Below are positions 22,759-32,770 of a stretch of DNA of 50,684 nt, piece by piece. The notes under the pieces were generated by a model. The model saw only the letters and a program-made list of their open reading frames with translations, ran no database searches and was not told the origin of the DNA. The DNA lies in the NCBI RefSeq assembly GCF_902168065.1, contig NZ_LR655710.1, positions 1 through 50,684 on the forward strand, in the 5' to 3' direction. The number at the start of each line of letters is the position of its first letter. The stretch's first letter is position 1. Source of the DNA: Mycobacterium tilburgii (GTDB lineage Bacteria; Actinomycetota; Actinomycetes; Mycobacteriales; Mycobacteriaceae). The translations under genes were made by a program, and so were the position numbers.

Positions 22759-23063
22759 CTACTCCTGTCCTCGTGGGTGGAGTTGTTGTTCAGGGTGGTG
22801 GGTGGTGTTGGTGCGGGGTTGGCCTCGGTCGAGGTGGGGTCGGGGATCTATGCGGTGGTGCCGTTGGTGTGGCGTTGGGTGGTCCAGCCTTGGGGGCTGA
22901 GCATGCGGTGGTGCGGTCCGCAGGCCAGGGTGAGGTTGTCGATGCCGGTGGTGTGGCAGGTGGCGTAGTCGGTGATGTGGTGGACCTCGCACCAATACCC
23001 GCCCACATCGCAGCCGGGGGCGGTGCAGCCGCAGTGTGCAACCACAGCGATCTGCACCCACAC
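22759..23063 (-). pseudogene. 13E12-type DUF222/HNH protein, C-terminal remnant
   Basis: The minus strand encodes a recognisable C-terminal HNH nuclease segment: [40 protein letters not shown] and GWTTQRHTNG. After a TAG, a different frame continues to the family-like tail RTNTTHHPEQ and ends near 22759. The DUF222 part (about 350 residues) is missing. In M. tuberculosis the 13E12 repeat family is multicopy and shows mobile-like distribution. It sits between the Rv2216 homologue and lipB, where M. tuberculosis has nothing comparable. The span 22658-22758 holds nothing I can identify. Confidence 0.8.
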
Positions 23064-23095
23064 CCCGAGGAAACACCGGGAGTACTCTCACGGCC

Positions 23096-23803
23096 ATGAG
23101 TTCAATCCGGGCGCAGACCGGCCCGATCGACGTGCGCCAGCTGGCGACGGTCGACTATCGCACCGCCTGGCAGCTGCAGCGCGATTTGGTCGACGTCCGG
23201 GCCGATGGCGAACCCGACACCCTGCTGCTACTCGAGCACCCACCCGTCTACACGGCCGGACGTCGCACCGAGCAACGCGAACGTCCAGCCGACGGAACCC
23301 CCGTCGTCGACACCGATCGAGGCGGCAAGATCACCTGGCACGGCCCCGGGCAGTTGGTCGGCTACCCGATCATCGTGCTGGCCAAACCGCTCGATGTGGT
23401 GAATTACATTCGGCGCCTTGAGGAATCGTTGATCAAGGTGTGCTGTGACCTCGGCTTGGACACTGGCCGGGTCGACGGCCGTTCCGGAGTGTGGGTGCCC
23501 GGACGGCCCCCACGCAAGATCGCCACCATCGGCGTGCGGGTGTCGCGGGCAACGACGCTGCACGGGTTCGCGATCAACTGCGACTGCGACCTGGGCGCAT
23601 TCACCCCCATCGTGCCCTGCGGCATTAGCGACGCCGGGGTGACGTCGCTGACCGCCGAACTCGGTCACACCGTCACCGTCGACGAGATCCGCGGCGCCGT
23701 CGCCCAGGCCGTGTGCGATGCGCTCGACGGCGTCTTACCGGTAGAAGCCCACGACTTACCCGTGGGAGCCGACGAGGCCGCCCGCGTAGCATCGACCCCG
23801 TGA
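23096..23803 (+). CDS. lipB: Octanoyl-[acyl-carrier-protein]:protein octanoyltransferase LipB
   Basis: The protein has 235 residues from ATG 23096 ([16 protein letters not shown]); a longer frame from 23036 lacks family similarity. LipB moves octanoate from ACP to lipoyl domains of target proteins. The catalytic pair is present: Lys141 in [13 protein letters not shown] and Cys175 in IVPCGISD. Other signatures are [11 protein letters not shown] and [12 protein letters not shown]. The stop TGA 23801-23803 overlaps the lipA GTG. The likely clients here are DlaT and the glycine-cleavage H protein. Confidence 0.95.
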   Translation: MSSIRAQTGPIDVRQLATVDYRTAWQLQRDLVDVRADGEPDTLLLLEHPPVYTAGRRTEQRERPADGTPVVDTDRGGKITWHGPGQLVGYPIIVLAKPLDVVNYIRRLEESLIKVCCDLGLDTGRVDGRSGVWVPGRPPRKIATIGVRVSRATTLHGFAINCDCDLGAFTPIVPCGISDAGVTSLTAELGHTVTVDEIRGAVAQAVCDALDGVLPVEAHDLPVGADEAARVASTP

Positions 23804-24780
23804 CTGTTGCTCCGGAAGACCGCAAACTGTTGCGGCTGGAAGTGCGCAACGCGCAGACCCCGATCGAACGCAAGCCACCGTGGATCAAGACCCGGGCCCG
23901 AATGGGGCCGGAGTACACCGAGCTCAAAAGTCTGGTGCGGCGCGAGGGCCTGCACACCGTCTGCGAAGAGGCCGGCTGCCCTAACATCTTCGAATGCTGG
24001 GATGACCGGGAAGCAACCTTCCTAATAGGCGGCGATCAGTGCACCCGCCGCTGCGACTTCTGCCAGATCGACACCGGCAAGCCCGCCGACTTGGACCGCG
24101 ACGAGCCGTGCCGGGTCGCCGAAAGCGTGCAGACGATGGGACTGCGCTACGCCACCGTCACCGGCGTCGCCCGTGACGACCTGCCCGACGGCGGCGCATG
24201 GCTGTACGCCGAGACGGTGCGGGCCATCAAGGAGCTCAACCCGTCGACGGACGTGGAGCTGTTGGTGCCCGACTTCAACGGCGAACCCGCGCGCCTGACC
24301 GAAGTCTTCGAGTCGCGCCCGGAAGTGTTGGCGCACAATGTCGAAACGGTGCCGCGCATCTTCAAGCGGATCCGGCCCGCGTTCAGCTACCAACGCAGCC
24401 TCGGCGTGCTCACCGCGGCGCGGCGGGTCGGACTGGTCACCAAGAGCAACCTGATCCTCGGGCTCGGCGAAACCCCCGACGAGGTGTGCACCGCGCTGGC
24501 CGACCTGCACGACGCCGGTTGCGACATCGTCACGATCACCCAGTACCTGCGGCCGTCGGCGCGGCATCATCCGGTGCAGCGCTGGGTCAAGCCCGAGGAG
24601 TTCGACGACTTCGCGCGGTACGCCGAAGGGCTGGGGTTCGCGGGCGTGCTCGCCGGACCCCTGGTCCGCTCGTCGTACCAGGCCGGCCGGCTGTACGCGC
24701 AGGCCATGAGCAGCCCGCTCCCCGGACGCCCAGGGGTGACTCGCAGCCGTCGCTCACCGGCGGCTACGTATCCTTGGTGA
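23800..24780 (+). CDS. lipA: Lipoyl synthase LipA (radical SAM)
   Basis: LipA inserts two sulfurs into octanoyl-lipoyl domains. GTG 23800 overlaps the lipB stop (GTGA). The auxiliary cluster cysteines are Cys55, Cys60 and Cys66 ([12 protein letters not shown]); the radical-SAM cysteines are Cys81, Cys85 and Cys88 (CTRRCDFC). RSSYQAG, with the conserved serine that ligates the auxiliary cluster, is present. At 326 residues it is longer than M. tuberculosis LipA (about 311). The last 25 or so residues ([20 protein letters not shown] and on) are Arg/Ser/Pro-rich and look unrelated to the family, so a late frameshift may have replaced the natural tail. The catalytic core is complete. Confidence 0.93.
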   Translation: MTVAPEDRKLLRLEVRNAQTPIERKPPWIKTRARMGPEYTELKSLVRREGLHTVCEEAGCPNIFECWDDREATFLIGGDQCTRRCDFCQIDTGKPADLDRDEPCRVAESVQTMGLRYATVTGVARDDLPDGGAWLYAETVRAIKELNPSTDVELLVPDFNGEPARLTEVFESRPEVLAHNVETVPRIFKRIRPAFSYQRSLGVLTAARRVGLVTKSNLILGLGETPDEVCTALADLHDAGCDIVTITQYLRPSARHHPVQRWVKPEEFDDFARYAEGLGFAGVLAGPLVRSSYQAGRLYAQAMSSPLPGRPGVTRSRRSPAATYPW

Positions 24781-24782
24781 TT

Positions 24783-25532
24783 ATGGCTAAACTCCGTACC
24801 GCCGAGAACAAGGCCGCCCGTGCCGAAGCGGCCGCCGCCCGCAAGGCCGCGGCCAAGGAGCGCCGCGCCCAGTTTTGGCAGGCGTTCAACGTCCAGCGCA
24901 AGCAGGACAAGCGCTTGCTTCCCTACATGATCGGCGCGTTCGTCGTGATCGTCGCTATCTCGACGACGGTCGGCGTACTGGCCGGCGGGTTCACGATGTT
25001 CACCCTGATCCCGCTCGGGGTGGTGCTGGGCCTGTTGGTGGCGTTCATCATCTTCGGGCGCCGGGCCCAGAAGTCGATCTACCGGCAGGCCGAAGGTCAG
25101 ACCGGCGCGGCGGCCTGGGTGCTAGACAACCTGCGCGGCAAGTGGCGGGTCACCCCCGGTGTGGCGGCCACCGGACACTTCGACGCCGTGCACCGGGTGA
25201 TCGGCCGGCCGGGCGTCATCCTGGTCGGCGAGGGATCGTCGGGTCGGGTCAAACCGCTTCTGGCACAAGAGAAGAAGCACACCGCACGACTGGTCGGCGA
25301 CGTACCCATCTACGACGTCGTGGTGGGCAACGACGCGGGTGAGGTGCCGCTGGCCAAGCTGGAGCGACACCTGACCAAGCTTCCCGCCAACATCAGCGTC
25401 AAGGCGATGGACGTCCTGGAGTCGCGGCTGGCCGCGCTGGGGTCGCGGGCCGGGGCAGCCATAATGCCGAAGGGGCCGCTGCCCAACGCCGGCAAGATAC
25501 GTGGTGTGCAGCGCACCGTGCACCGCAGGTAA
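24783..25532 (+). CDS. DUF4191 membrane protein (Rv2219-like)
   Basis: The 249-residue protein starts at ATG 24783, two bases after the lipA stop; the frame is open further upstream but only antisense or shadow sequence lies there. An Ala/Lys/Arg-rich N-terminal helix (residues 5-35) precedes two membrane helices (about 47-69 and 73-92), a basic segment GRRAQKSIYRQAEGQTGAAA, and a cytoplasmic domain with VIGRPGVILVGEGSSGRVKP and IYDVVVGNDAGEVPL. This is the DUF4191 architecture. Function is unknown. Close coupling to lipB-lipA is conserved in mycobacteria. Confidence 0.9.
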   Translation: MAKLRTAENKAARAEAAAARKAAAKERRAQFWQAFNVQRKQDKRLLPYMIGAFVVIVAISTTVGVLAGGFTMFTLIPLGVVLGLLVAFIIFGRRAQKSIYRQAEGQTGAAAWVLDNLRGKWRVTPGVAATGHFDAVHRVIGRPGVILVGEGSSGRVKPLLAQEKKHTARLVGDVPIYDVVVGNDAGEVPLAKLERHLTKLPANISVKAMDVLESRLAALGSRAGAAIMPKGPLPNAGKIRGVQRTVHRR

Positions 25533-25546
25533 CCTGCAAGCAAGAA

Positions 25547-25960
25547 TTACCGCCGCACCACGGCAGTATTGGTGATCCGTTCCTGGATACCGCGCCCACC
25601 CCAGTCGGTGAACAGCGCCGGGATCACCAGGGCGACCAGCAAACCCCGCACTATCACCCGCCCCAGGCCCAGCCGTTCGTCCAGCGCGACCACCCGAAGC
25701 CCGAGCGCCAGCTGGCCGGGCGTGAAGCCGAACAGCCGCAGCGCCACCACGCCGAGCAAGAACCAGATCACCAGCACCGCCCTCGACAACGTCCACTCGG
25801 AGAAAATGCCGGCCGCCAGGCCCAGCGCGGCGGGCCCGTAGGCGATCAGCCAGTCGATCATCAGCGCCGCCAGCCGGCGGCTCATCGGCGCCAGCGAACC
25901 CAGCCCGGTTTTCGGCAGGCCAAGCGTGTCCCCCGGGTACGCCGGGCTCGCCTCCGGCAT
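25547..25960 (-). CDS. RDD family membrane protein (Rv2219A-like)
   Basis: The protein has 137 residues from ATG 25958-25960, with GAGG seven bases upstream. The RDD motif SRRLAALMIDWLIAYGP is followed by hydrophobic segments (about residues 36-56 and 60-84) and FGFTPGQLALGLRVVALDER, typical of the RDD family. A third hydrophobic stretch, VIVRGLLVALVIPALF, lies near the end. The role is unknown; some RDD proteins have been linked to ion exchange. It is convergent with the DUF4191 gene (14-base gap) and divergent from glnA1. The frame is open further upstream into the glnA1 promoter region but is not conserved there. Confidence 0.82.
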   Translation of the reverse strand: MPEASPAYPGDTLGLPKTGLGSLAPMSRRLAALMIDWLIAYGPAALGLAAGIFSEWTLSRAVLVIWFLLGVVALRLFGFTPGQLALGLRVVALDERLGLGRVIVRGLLVALVIPALFTDWGGRGIQERITNTAVVRR

Positions 25961-26091
25961 CAGGTGACCTCGCCCGAAAGGCGGGACTGGCTGGTGCGTA
26001 CGCGGAGCAGACCGGATACGATCTTGCGATCCCATGGGCCTCACAATAGAACCCGCCGGTGCCCCGCTCTGTCTGCGAGACGCGTGGTCAC

Positions 26092-26118
26092 GTAACCTCC
26101 GCGCAACACGGGGTTGAC
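26092..26118 (+). promoter_or_regulatory. GlnR-like operator upstream of glnA1
   Basis: The sequence reads GTAAC-6-GCAAC-6-TTGAC (26092-26096, 26103-26107, 26114-26118), about 60-90 bases before the glnA1 start. This fits the actinobacterial GlnR consensus gTnAC-n6-GaAAC repeated with the same spacing. GlnR activates nitrogen assimilation genes under nitrogen limitation. A match by eye, not tested. Confidence 0.5.
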
Positions 26119-26178
26119 GGGCGGGCAACATCATCCCCATAGCTTCAGGCAGCGGATTACACAGCAAAGGGGCATTCA

Positions 26179-27615
26179 GTGACGGAAAAGACGCCCGACG
26201 ACGTCTTCAAGCTCGCCAAGGAAGAGGTCGTCGAATTTGTCGACGTGCGGTTCTGTGACCTGCCCGGAATCATGCAGCACTTCACGATTCCGATCTCGTT
26301 CTTCGACCAGAGCATTTTCAAAGACGGGTTGGCCTTTGATGGTTCGTCTATTCGCGGATTCCAGTCCATCCAGGAGTCGGACATGCTGCTCCTGCCGGAC
26401 CCTGCGACCGCGCAGATCGACCTTTTCCGTGAAGCCAAGACGCTGAACCTCAACTTCTTCGTGCACGACCCCTTCACCCTGGAGGCGTACTCGCGCGACC
26501 CGCGCAACGTCGCACGCAAGGCCGAGAACTACCTGATCAGCACCGGCGTCGCCGACACCGCGTACTTCGGCGCCGAGGCGGAGTTCTACATCTTCGACTC
26601 GGTGACTTTCGAGTCGCGCACCAACGGCTCGTTCTACGAGGTGGACGCGATCTCCGGTTGGTGGAACACCGGCGAGCCCACCGAGGACGACGGCACCCGC
26701 AACCGTGGCTACAAGGTCCGCCCCAAGGGTGGCTACTTCCCGGTTGCCCCGGTCGACCACTACGTCGACCTGCGCGACAAAATGCTGTCCAACCTGATCA
26801 AGGCCGGTTTCACCCTGGAGAAGGGCCACCACGAGGTGGGCACCGGCGGCCAGGCCGAGATCAACTACAAGTTCAACACCCTGTTGCACGCGGCCGACGA
26901 CATGCAGCTGTACAAGTACATCGTCAAGAACACCGCGTGGCAGCACGGCAAGACCGTCACCTTCATGCCCAAGCCGCTGTTCGGTGACAACGGTTCCGGC
27001 ATGCACACCCACCAGTCGCTGTGGAAGGACGGCAGCCCGCTGATGTACGACGAGACCGGCTACGCCGGGTTGTCGGACACCGCTCGCCACTACATCGGTG
27101 GCCTGTTGCACCACGCGCCGTCGCTGCTGGCGTTCACCAACCCGACGGTGAACTCCTACAAGCGTCTGGTTCCCGGGTACGAGGCCCCGATCAACCTGGT
27201 CTACAGCCAGCGCAACCGGTCGGCCTGTGTGCGTATCCCGATCACCGGCAGCAACCCGAAGGCCAAGCGGCTCGAGTTCCGTTGCCCCGACTCGTCGGGC
27301 AACCCGTACCTGGCGTTCGCGGCCATGCTGATGGCCGGCCTGGACGGCATCAAGAACAAGATCGAGCCGCAGGCGCCGGTCGACAAGGACCTCTACGAGC
27401 TCCCGCCGGAAGAGGCCGCCAACATCCCGCAGGCACCCACCCAGTTGTCCGCGGTGATCGACCGTCTCGAGGAAGACCACGAATACCTCACGGAGGGCGG
27501 CGTTTTCACGCCCGATCTGATCGAGACGTGGATCAGCTTCAAGCGCGAGAACGAAATTTTGCCGGTGCAGATCCGTCCACACCCGTACGAGTTCGCCCTC
27601 TACTACGACGTCTAG
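26179..27615 (+). CDS. glnA1: Glutamine synthetase type I-beta, GlnA1
   Basis: The protein has 478 residues, the same length as M. tuberculosis GlnA1. It makes glutamine from glutamate, ammonia and ATP, and in pathogenic mycobacteria is abundant and exported. It has the GS beta-grasp domain with [14 protein letters not shown], catalytic blocks [10 protein letters not shown] and [37 protein letters not shown] and [20 protein letters not shown], and the adenylylation site Tyr406 in [11 protein letters not shown]. Its modifying enzyme GlnE is encoded 2 kb downstream. GTG 26179 follows AAAGGGG. A GlnR-like box lies upstream and a hairpin downstream. Confidence 0.97.
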   Translation: MTEKTPDDVFKLAKEEVVEFVDVRFCDLPGIMQHFTIPISFFDQSIFKDGLAFDGSSIRGFQSIQESDMLLLPDPATAQIDLFREAKTLNLNFFVHDPFTLEAYSRDPRNVARKAENYLISTGVADTAYFGAEAEFYIFDSVTFESRTNGSFYEVDAISGWWNTGEPTEDDGTRNRGYKVRPKGGYFPVAPVDHYVDLRDKMLSNLIKAGFTLEKGHHEVGTGGQAEINYKFNTLLHAADDMQLYKYIVKNTAWQHGKTVTFMPKPLFGDNGSGMHTHQSLWKDGSPLMYDETGYAGLSDTARHYIGGLLHHAPSLLAFTNPTVNSYKRLVPGYEAPINLVYSQRNRSACVRIPITGSNPKAKRLEFRCPDSSGNPYLAFAAMLMAGLDGIKNKIEPQAPVDKDLYELPPEEAANIPQAPTQLSAVIDRLEEDHEYLTEGGVFTPDLIETWISFKRENEILPVQIRPHPYEFALYYDV

Positions 27616-27644
27616 AGACGGCCTTAACTGGAAGATTGACTTAA

Positions 27645-27672
27645 ATGACCCCGGGGATCGTCCCTGGGCCAT
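27645..27672 (+). terminator. Likely terminator of glnA1
   Basis: An imperfect hairpin lies 30 bases after the glnA1 stop. ATGACCCCGGGG pairs with TCCCTGGGCCAT around a short ATCG loop, giving a stem of about 12 pairs with two mismatches, followed by TTCTT. This is compatible with an intrinsic terminator with a weak U-tract. Confidence 0.55.
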
Positions 27673-27712
27673 TTCTTCTGCCGACGCGCTACCCTCCGAT
27701 TTCCCCGATCGC

Positions 27713-28869
27713 GTGGCGTTGCGCGCTCACCCCAGAGCCATGTTGTGTCAGACAGCGTGGCGGGTGGGCAGCAGCCTCGACGAGGTCGTCTTCGAGGAGC
27801 TGCGAACACTGTGCACCACACCCGCAAGCCTGATCTCACTCGCCGCAGGACGTGCCGGGGCCATGTTGTCACTGACGATGGTCAACCACCGCAACGAATC
27901 TGCGCGACTGGCCACCAAGCAAATAGCCTTCTTTGATTCGGCCGATGATCAGATGAGCACTCGTGGTCATGTCGGCAGCGATGTTCGCCAAACTGTATGC
28001 CGGAGAGGTACGCGAGGCTTTCCGGGTCGCGCAGGCCGTTACCAACTTGCTGGCCGACGACGGCTCCGAGGGCAACATCGCGGAGTGGGGACTGGGGTCG
28101 CCACTGGCCGTCACGCTGTTTTACCGCGCCCAAGCGCAGGCGTGCCTTGGCGATAATGTCTGGCGCGCCGATCTGAAGCGGGCCATCGCGATTCAGCGCG
28201 AGCTGGCTGACGCAGCCATCGTGATAGTGATCACCTATGGTTACTCGCTGTCAATCACCAACGGGCTCCTCCTGCCGGATGCCGCCGCGCTGGCCGAGAC
28301 GGACGAGGTCCTTCGCTACGCCGAAACGTCAGGTGACGCAGTGGCATTGGCGCTCACCCAAGTGGCACACGGACTGGTGCTGACACGGTCGGGGGCTCAC
28401 AACGAGGGCGTGGAGTTGATGACGCGAGGCCGCGAGGCGCAACTCGTGCAGCGCAACCTCCTCGGGGTTTCGATTGCCGACATCCATAACCCGCTGTTGC
28501 GGGCTGAAGCGGGGGATCTCGACGGCGCGATCACCCTCGGGCGAGCGACCGCCGACGACCTGATCGCGTCCGGCGAGATGGTCATACGCGGCGCGGCGAT
28601 CGCCGCGCTCGTGGACGCCTTGCTGGCACACGGCGGTCGCGCCGACGTTGACGAAGCGGAGGCTCTTACCGATCGCCTGGCGAGCGTGCCGACCGAGCTA
28701 AAGTTTATTATATCATAAAGGACATCTGGCTAGTGCGGCTACGCGCCCTGCTGGCACGGGCCCGCCGCGACGACACTTTCTATCACGAGTATCGAAGCCG
28801 CTACCGCGCGATGGCGACAAAGTTTGGTTCGAGGAGCACATGGTGTGGGCCGAAGCCATGCCGTACTAG
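27713..28869 (+). pseudogene. C-terminal remnant of a large AAA/adenylate-cyclase-type regulator (Rv1358/Rv0891c-like family)
   Basis: The segments match the helical C-terminal repeat region of the roughly 1000-residue mycobacterial ATPase-cyclase/LuxR regulators: CQTAWRVGSSLDEVVFEELR with LISLAAGRAGAML, then after a frame change SAAMFAKLYAGEVREAF and LGSPLAVTLFYRAQAQACLG, ITYGYSLSITNGLLLPDAAA and DLDGAITLGRATADDLIASG. The frame is lost again at 28700-28722, an A/T-rich patch, after which KDIWLVRLRALLARARRD and EEHMVWAEAMPY (TAG 28867-28869) finish the family C-terminus. The cyclase, AAA and DNA-binding parts are missing, so only about 380 codons remain. It is non-functional as a regulator. 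I found no start or promoter for it. Confidence 0.72.
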
Positions 28870-28948
28870 CCGGGGTGTGCCGATTGGCGGGCGACCATTT
28901 TCGCTGAGAGCAGGGCTACTCGGCGTGCCGCGACCGCAGCCAGGCACC

Positions 28949-29098
28949 TCATGGTCGGACGACCAACACGCCGCGCGAGGCGCTGGCAGGCTGGTCCTCG
29001 GCCATCTCGACCAGCTCGAGCCAGCTGCCCGGAGCGATGCAGTGGATCTCGACGATCTCCGTGCTGTTCAGAAACGCACTGCTGATGTAGAATTTCAT
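28949..29098 (-). pseudogene. N-terminal fragment resembling an LLM-class (F420/flavin) oxidoreductase
   Basis: ATG 29096-29098 starts MKFYISSAFLNSTEIVEI, which looks like the first strand of mycobacterial luciferase-like monooxygenases. It continues LELVEMAEDQPASASRGVLV to TGA at 28949-28951, only 49 residues. A shifted frame reads LAAVAARRVALLSAKMVARQ. The barrel is absent. It lies directly downstream of the thioesterase remnant on the same strand. The identification rests on a short N-terminus and is weak. Confidence 0.4.
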
Positions 29099-29101
29099 TG
29101 G

Positions 29102-29739
29102 ATACCCGTGCCCAGGCCGGCTCGATGAAGACGCCTTCGGCCTCCGCGGTCACCCCTTTCGCATCCGAAATGGTGCCCTTCGCAAACACTTTCACACCTG
29201 CGGTGCGGTCGATCCCAGGCGTCACAGCGAAGCGGTCTTAGTGGCGTGCCGCGCAGATACTTCACGCTGATGGTGCCGGTGAACCGCGCCTTGCACAGTC
29301 CCTCGCTGGCCGCCTCACCAAGCATGTGGTCGAGCACCAGCGCGCTGACCCCGCCGTGCACCAGACCGGGCGGCCCTTCGTAGGCCTGGCCGAGGACGAA
29401 CTCACTCCAGCAGCGGCCGCCGTCGCCGTGCCGAACGGCGAGCGGTGGCGCGATCGGATTGCACGGGCCCACAACGGCATTGCCCAGCGGCAGCGGCCGG
29501 TCGTTGACCCGGAAGGTCACTCCGGCCGGCCTGGCCCGCTGGCGCAGCAGTTTGGTGACGTCTTCGATCGCGCCGCGCGTGGCCGTGACGACGTCGTCGT
29601 CGGCCTCGGTCCGGATGGTGGCGTCGATCAGCGCGCGGACCGCTTGGGCCAACGGCGCGTAACGGGCCATCACCCGATCGGCCTCACCGGCGTCGAGCAC
29701 TTCGAACAGCGCCTCGAACGCGCTCGCCTCCCGACTCAA
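29102..29739 (-). pseudogene. Hotdog-fold (PaaI/THEM4-like) acyl-CoA thioesterase, one frameshift
   Basis: The first frame runs from a TTG that overlaps the glnE stop (TTGA, 29736-29739): residues 1-75 form a helical lead, then DRPLPLGNAVVGPCNPIAPP, YEGPPGLVHGGVSALVLDHM (the hotdog helix with the HGG motif) and FTGTISVKYLRGTPL. The frame is then lost near 29240. The rest, FAVTPGIDRTAGVKVFAKGT and AEGVFIEPAWAR, is in another frame and completes the domain. One single-base change separates the two halves. Family members hydrolyse fatty acyl-CoA. It was translationally coupled to glnE. M. tuberculosis has no gene here. Confidence 0.8.
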
Positions 29740-32720
29740 GTCCCGAACACCTTGCGTACCACCGCTTTTGCCCGACGCGTCACGCGCAGATAGTTATCCA
29801 AGAACTCACTTCCATCGTCGTTGTGCCAGTCCGCCGCGACCGCGACCGCGTTGAGCTGACGCCCCGGCCCGGGCAGCTGATCGCTCGGTTTACCCCTGAC
29901 CAGCACCAGTGCGTTGCGGGCCCGCGTGGCCGTTAGCCAGGCCTGGCGCAGCAGGTCCACCTCGTCGGCGGGGATCAGCCCGGTCTCGGCGATCACGTCC
30001 AGCGACTCCAGCATCGAGGTGTTGTGCAGACCCGGGATGTCGTGCGCGTGCTGCAGCTGCAATAGCTGCACCGTCCACTCCACGTCGGCCAGTCCCCCGC
30101 GACCCAACTTGGTGTGCGTGTTGGGATCGGCACCGCGCGGCAGGCGTTCGGATTCGACGCGGGCCTTCATCCGCCGAATCTCGTGCACCGCCTCGGCGGA
30201 CACTCCGTTGGCGGGGTAGCGCGTCTTGTCGGCCATCAGCAAGAACCGCTGACCCAACTCCTGGTCCCCGGCCACCGCGTGGGCGCGCAGCAGCGCCTGG
30301 ATCTCCCATGGTTGCGCCCATTGCTCGTAGTACGCGGCGTAGGACCCTAAGGTGCGCACCAGCGGTCCGCTGCGGCCCTCCGGTCGCAGGTTGGCATCGA
30401 TCTCCAGGGGCGGATCGACGCTGGGCGTCCCCAGCAGTGTGCGCAACTGCTCGGCGATCGACGTCGCCCACTTGACCGCGACCGCTTCGTCGACACCGTG
30501 CACCGGTTCGCAGACGAACATCACGTCGGCGTCGGACCCGTAGCCCAGTTCGTTGCCGCCCAACCTGCCCATGCCGATCACCGCGATCGTCGCCGGCACC
30601 TTGCCGTCCTCGGACAGGTTGGCCCGAATCAACGCGTCCAGCGCGGCCTGCAGCACCGCGACCCACACCGACGTCAACGCCTTGCACACGTCCCGGACTT
30701 CGAGCATGCCGAGCAGGTCCGCCGATGCGATGCGGGCCAGTTCCCGGCGGCGCAGCGTGCGGGCGCCGGCGATGGCCCGCACCGGGTCGGGATGACGGGC
30801 CGCCGAGGCGATCAGCGCGCGGGCCACCACCTCGGGCTCGGCCTCGAGCAGTTTCGGGCCGGCCGGCCCGTCGCCGTAATCCTGGATCACCCGCGGCGCG
30901 CGCATCAGCAGATCCGGCACATACGCCGAGGTCCCCAGCACGTGCATCAGCCGCCGAGCCACCGCCGGCTTGTCGCGCAGCGTGGACAGGTACCAACTCT
31001 CCGTCGCCAGCGACTCGGACAGCCGGCGATAAGCCAGCAATCCGGCATCGGGGTCCGGGGTGTAGGACATCCAGTTCAGCAGTCGAGTCAGCAGCACCGA
31101 CTGCACGCGGCCGCGCCGGCCGCTGAAGTTGACCAGCGCCGACATGTGCTTGAGCGCGGTCTGCGGCCCCTCGTAACCCAGTGCGGCCAGCTGACGTTCG
31201 GCGGATTCGATCGTCATGCCATGCGCGATCTCAAGCCCGGGCGGGCCGATCGATTCCAGCAGCGGCTGGTAGAAGAGCTTGGCGTGCAGCTGGGACACGC
31301 GCACGTTCTGGTGCTTAAGCTCCTCGCGCAACACGCCGGCCGCGTCGTGCCGGCCGTCCGGGCGAATGTGGGCCGCCCTCGCCAGCCAGCGCACCGCCTC
31401 CTCGTCGTCGGCTTCGGGCAGCAGGTGGGTGCGCTTGAGGCGTTGCAGCTGCAGCCGGTGTTCGAGCAGCCGCAGAAACTCATACGACGCCTTCAGGTTC
31501 GCGGCGTCCTCGCGCCCGACGTAACCGCCCGCCCCCAGCGCGGCCAGGGCATCGACCGTGGACGCCACGTGCAGCGAGGTGTCACTGCGGCCGTGCACGA
31601 GTTGGAGCAGCTGCACCGCGAACTCCACGTCGCGCAGTCCGCCACTGCCGAGCTTCAGTTCGCGATCGCGGACCTCTGACGGCACCAGCTGCTTGACCCG
31701 TCGCCGCATGGCCTGCACCTCGGCCACGAAGTCCTCACGCTCGCAGGCGGTCCAGACCATCGGCATCAACTCGTCCAGGTACCGCTTGGCCAGCTCGGCA
31801 TCACCGGCGACGGCCCGGGCCTTCATCAGCGCCTGGAATTCCCAGGTTTTCGCCCAGCGCTTATAGTAGGCGACGTGCGACTCGACCGTGCGGACCAGTT
31901 CGCCGCTGCGCCCCTCCGGGCGCAACCCGGCGTCCACCTGGAAGCAGGCCGTCGAGGCCACCCGCATCATCTCGGTGGCCAACCGGGTGGACAGCGCGTC
32001 GGCCTGCTCGGCGACGAAGATGATATCGACGTCGCTGACGTAGTTCAATTCGCGGGCACCGCATTTGCCCAGCGCGATGACCGCCAGCCGCGGTGGGGTG
32101 CGATCGCCGCACACGGTCGCTTCGGCCGCCCGCAGCGCGGCGGCCAGCACCGCGTCGGCAGTGTCCGCCAGCTGGACGCCGACCAACGGGAACGGCAGCA
32201 CCGGTTCGTCCTCGACCGTCGCGGCCAGGTCGAGTGCGGCGAGCACCAGCAGGTGGTCGCGGTACAGGGTGGCCAGCGCGGGCACCACCGAGTTCGGCTC
32301 GGCTAACGCGTCGTCGACGCACCGGGTGAATGCCTGGTGCAGCTGGTCGCGGGTGGGCAGTTTGACGTTGCCCCGCAGCAGTTTCCAGGACTCCGGGTTG
32401 GCGACCAGATGATCCCCCAGCGTCAGCGACGACCCCAGCACCGAGAACAAACGCCCGCGTAACGGGCGCTCGGTGAGCAGGGCAGTGGCGAGTTCGTCCC
32501 AGTCGGCGTTTGGGCTCTCGGAGAGCCGAACCAGGGCCCGGAGTGCGGCGTCTGGGTCGGGCGCGCGCGACAACGCCCACAGCAGGTCGACGTGCGCCTT
32601 GTCATCGTGGGTTGTCCAGCCCAACTGCCGCAGCCGGTCGGAGGCGCGCGGATCAACCAAACCAAGTCGGCCGACGCTGGGCAGCCGCGGGCGCTCGGTG
32701 GTGGGTTTGGTCACGTCCAA
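29736..32720 (-). CDS. glnE: Bifunctional glutamine synthetase adenylyltransferase/adenylyl-removing enzyme GlnE
   Basis: The 994 residues match the M. tuberculosis length. GlnE adds AMP to, and removes it from, Tyr406 of GlnA1 to match activity to nitrogen supply. It has two nucleotidyltransferase domains with near-identical motifs: [20 protein letters not shown] (deadenylylation half) and [20 protein letters not shown] (adenylylation half), each followed by LRPEGRSG. The GlnD/PII-UTase helical regions [20 protein letters not shown] and [20 protein letters not shown] are intact. The start is TTG 32718-32720, or GTG two codons later. It lies 50 bases downstream of glnA2 on the same strand. 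Confidence 0.95.
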   Translation of the reverse strand: MDVTKPTTERPRLPSVGRLGLVDPRASDRLRQLGWTTHDDKAHVDLLWALSRAPDPDAALRALVRLSESPNADWDELATALLTERPLRGRLFSVLGSSLTLGDHLVANPESWKLLRGNVKLPTRDQLHQAFTRCVDDALAEPNSVVPALATLYRDHLLVLAALDLAATVEDEPVLPFPLVGVQLADTADAVLAAALRAAEATVCGDRTPPRLAVIALGKCGARELNYVSDVDIIFVAEQADALSTRLATEMMRVASTACFQVDAGLRPEGRSGELVRTVESHVAYYKRWAKTWEFQALMKARAVAGDAELAKRYLDELMPMVWTACEREDFVAEVQAMRRRVKQLVPSEVRDRELKLGSGGLRDVEFAVQLLQLVHGRSDTSLHVASTVDALAALGAGGYVGREDAANLKASYEFLRLLEHRLQLQRLKRTHLLPEADDEEAVRWLARAAHIRPDGRHDAAGVLREELKHQNVRVSQLHAKLFYQPLLESIGPPGLEIAHGMTIESAERQLAALGYEGPQTALKHMSALVNFSGRRGRVQSVLLTRLLNWMSYTPDPDAGLLAYRRLSESLATESWYLSTLRDKPAVARRLMHVLGTSAYVPDLLMRAPRVIQDYGDGPAGPKLLEAEPEVVARALIASAARHPDPVRAIAGARTLRRRELARIASADLLGMLEVRDVCKALTSVWVAVLQAALDALIRANLSEDGKVPATIAVIGMGRLGGNELGYGSDADVMFVCEPVHGVDEAVAVKWATSIAEQLRTLLGTPSVDPPLEIDANLRPEGRSGPLVRTLGSYAAYYEQWAQPWEIQALLRAHAVAGDQELGQRFLLMADKTRYPANGVSAEAVHEIRRMKARVESERLPRGADPNTHTKLGRGGLADVEWTVQLLQLQHAHDIPGLHNTSMLESLDVIAETGLIPADEVDLLRQAWLTATRARNALVLVRGKPSDQLPGPGRQLNAVAVAADWHNDDGSEFLDNYLRVTRRAKAVVRKVFGT

Positions 32721-32770
32721 ACGTTAGCGCAAGCCGCCGGACGCCCGGGTCAAGCGGCTGCTCGGATGAG

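Noticed and set aside
26176..27672. Long minus-strand open frame of 498 codons opposite glnA1
   Set aside because: It is a shadow caused by GC-rich third positions; glnA1 on the plus strand is certain and the antisense translation has no family features.
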